Shown here in pieces: positions 5,402 to 5,801 of a stretch of 5,801 nucleotides of DNA. Both the position numbers and the translations under genes were made by a program. The notes beneath the pieces were generated by a model that was given only the letters and a program-made list of their open reading frames with translations, did no database searches and was not told the origin of the DNA. Positions within the stretch are counted from its first letter, which is position 1. Every line of letters begins with the position of its first letter. The DNA comes from Gammaproteobacteria bacterium (GTDB lineage: Bacteria; Pseudomonadota; Gammaproteobacteria; Enterobacterales; Alteromonadaceae): the NCBI GenBank assembly GCA_027484495.1, contig JAIXSW010000556.1:1-5801 (forward strand). The letters are read 5' to 3'.

Positions 5402-5801
5402 TCAGGCTGATTTACGCAGGGGTGTATGGGGCGGATGGTAAGGTGTCAGCCGGTCATGCAAGCTGCTAAAGCTGTGGCCGGCATGAAACACACGTCCGGT
5501 CAGCGTATCAAGCTCAGACAACAACATCAGCCGGCTTTGACTGGTATCAGCCGCCAGCACTATGGCTAATGCCCGATTGCGGCCACAGAGTTCTACCAAA
5601 TCAAAGGGTTGTGGATGACAACGGCTATGCTGGCTTTGCAGATAGAAGCTTTTATGCGCACTGGCCAAACCAAATTCAAGCTGGGCTACCGCATCGACAC
5701 AGGCTGAGAAGACGGCTTGCTGTGGCCAGTGCAACGGCTCCAGCGCAGACAGACATTGCCAGTAGATCTCGGCCTGCCCGAGCGTAAAAGCATCGGCAGT
5801 A
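5402..5801 (-). CDS. zapC: Cell division protein ZapC, C-terminal part (5' end outside window)
   Basis: ZapC is a cytoplasmic Z-ring-associated protein that binds FtsZ and promotes bundling of its filaments. The frame is open from the right edge to the TGA at 5402, giving 132 residues; about 45 N-terminal residues should lie outside, since E. coli ZapC has 180. Matching features against E. coli ZapC as I remember it are ADAF near the left end of the visible part, the helical stretch ACVDAVAQLEFGLASAHKSFYLQ, the segment LVELCGRNRALAIVLAADTSQSRLMLL, and the ending GRVFHAGHSFSSLHDRLTPY, which parallels the GRAMQLGDAIKIMNDRLKP end. The similarity is distant but collinear to the C-terminus, and the last residues differ. 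A TTG at 5734 is internal to the gene and not a credible start. In E. coli zapC follows pyrD, so pyrD just beyond the right edge would confirm the call. Confidence 0.72.
   Translation of the reverse strand, partial: TADAFTLGQAEIYWQCLSALEPLHWPQQAVFSACVDAVAQLEFGLASAHKSFYLQSQHSRCHPQPFDLVELCGRNRALAIVLAADTSQSRLMLLSELDTLTGRVFHAGHSFSSLHDRLTPYHPPHTPLRKSA

Noticed and set aside
5209..5469. Plus-strand open frame of 86 codons across the zapC-acyltransferase gap
   Set aside because: It is antisense to both neighbours and has no recognisable domain or upstream signal.

Overview
The window looks like chromosomal DNA from a free-living gammaproteobacterium. The Lrp protein closely follows the E. coli one, an FtsK with an N-terminal four-helix membrane domain is present, and there is a ZapC-type division protein and a small protein resembling DUF2960. 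That mix suggests the Alteromonadales/Vibrionales side of the class (Shewanella, Rheinheimera or Vibrio relatives). This placement is inferred from remembered family distributions, not from a search. I see no mobile element, RNA gene, CRISPR array or prophage signature.

Left part, minus strand: positions 1-1404 hold the first 468 codons of ftsK, which runs off the left edge. It is preceded by lrp (1532-2014), the global leucine-responsive regulator. A 148-bp AT-rich divergent region (2015-2162) separates lrp from ald (2163-3281, plus strand), a complete alanine dehydrogenase that ends in a strong intrinsic terminator (3302-3325). The divergent region holds a plausible lrp promoter framed by an 11-bp inverted repeat, a good candidate for an Lrp operator controlling lrp and possibly ald.

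Middle: a DUF192 protein with an N-terminal export signal and a possible lipobox (3406-3864, plus strand) stands alone. It converges on the minus-strand genes, with only 45 bp between the stop codons.

Right part, minus strand, read from right to left: the C-terminal 132 residues of a probable ZapC (5402-5801, start outside the window), a 118-bp gap with a nested inverted repeat, a 371-residue acyltransferase of the PlsC-like superfamily (4168-5283, GTG start), and an 85-residue DUF2960-like protein (3910-4167). The start codon of the last gene directly abuts the acyltransferase stop (TAAATG), so the two are probably translationally coupled.

Overall this is mostly ordinary core genome: cell division (FtsK, ZapC), amino acid regulation and catabolism (Lrp, Ald), and envelope or lipid functions (acyltransferase, DUF192). 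I found no convincing new multi-gene system. The points most worth following up are the inverted repeat over the lrp promoter, the coupled acyltransferase/DUF2960 pair, the unusual HX5D spacing in the acyltransferase, and a degenerate LexA-like box ahead of ftsK.
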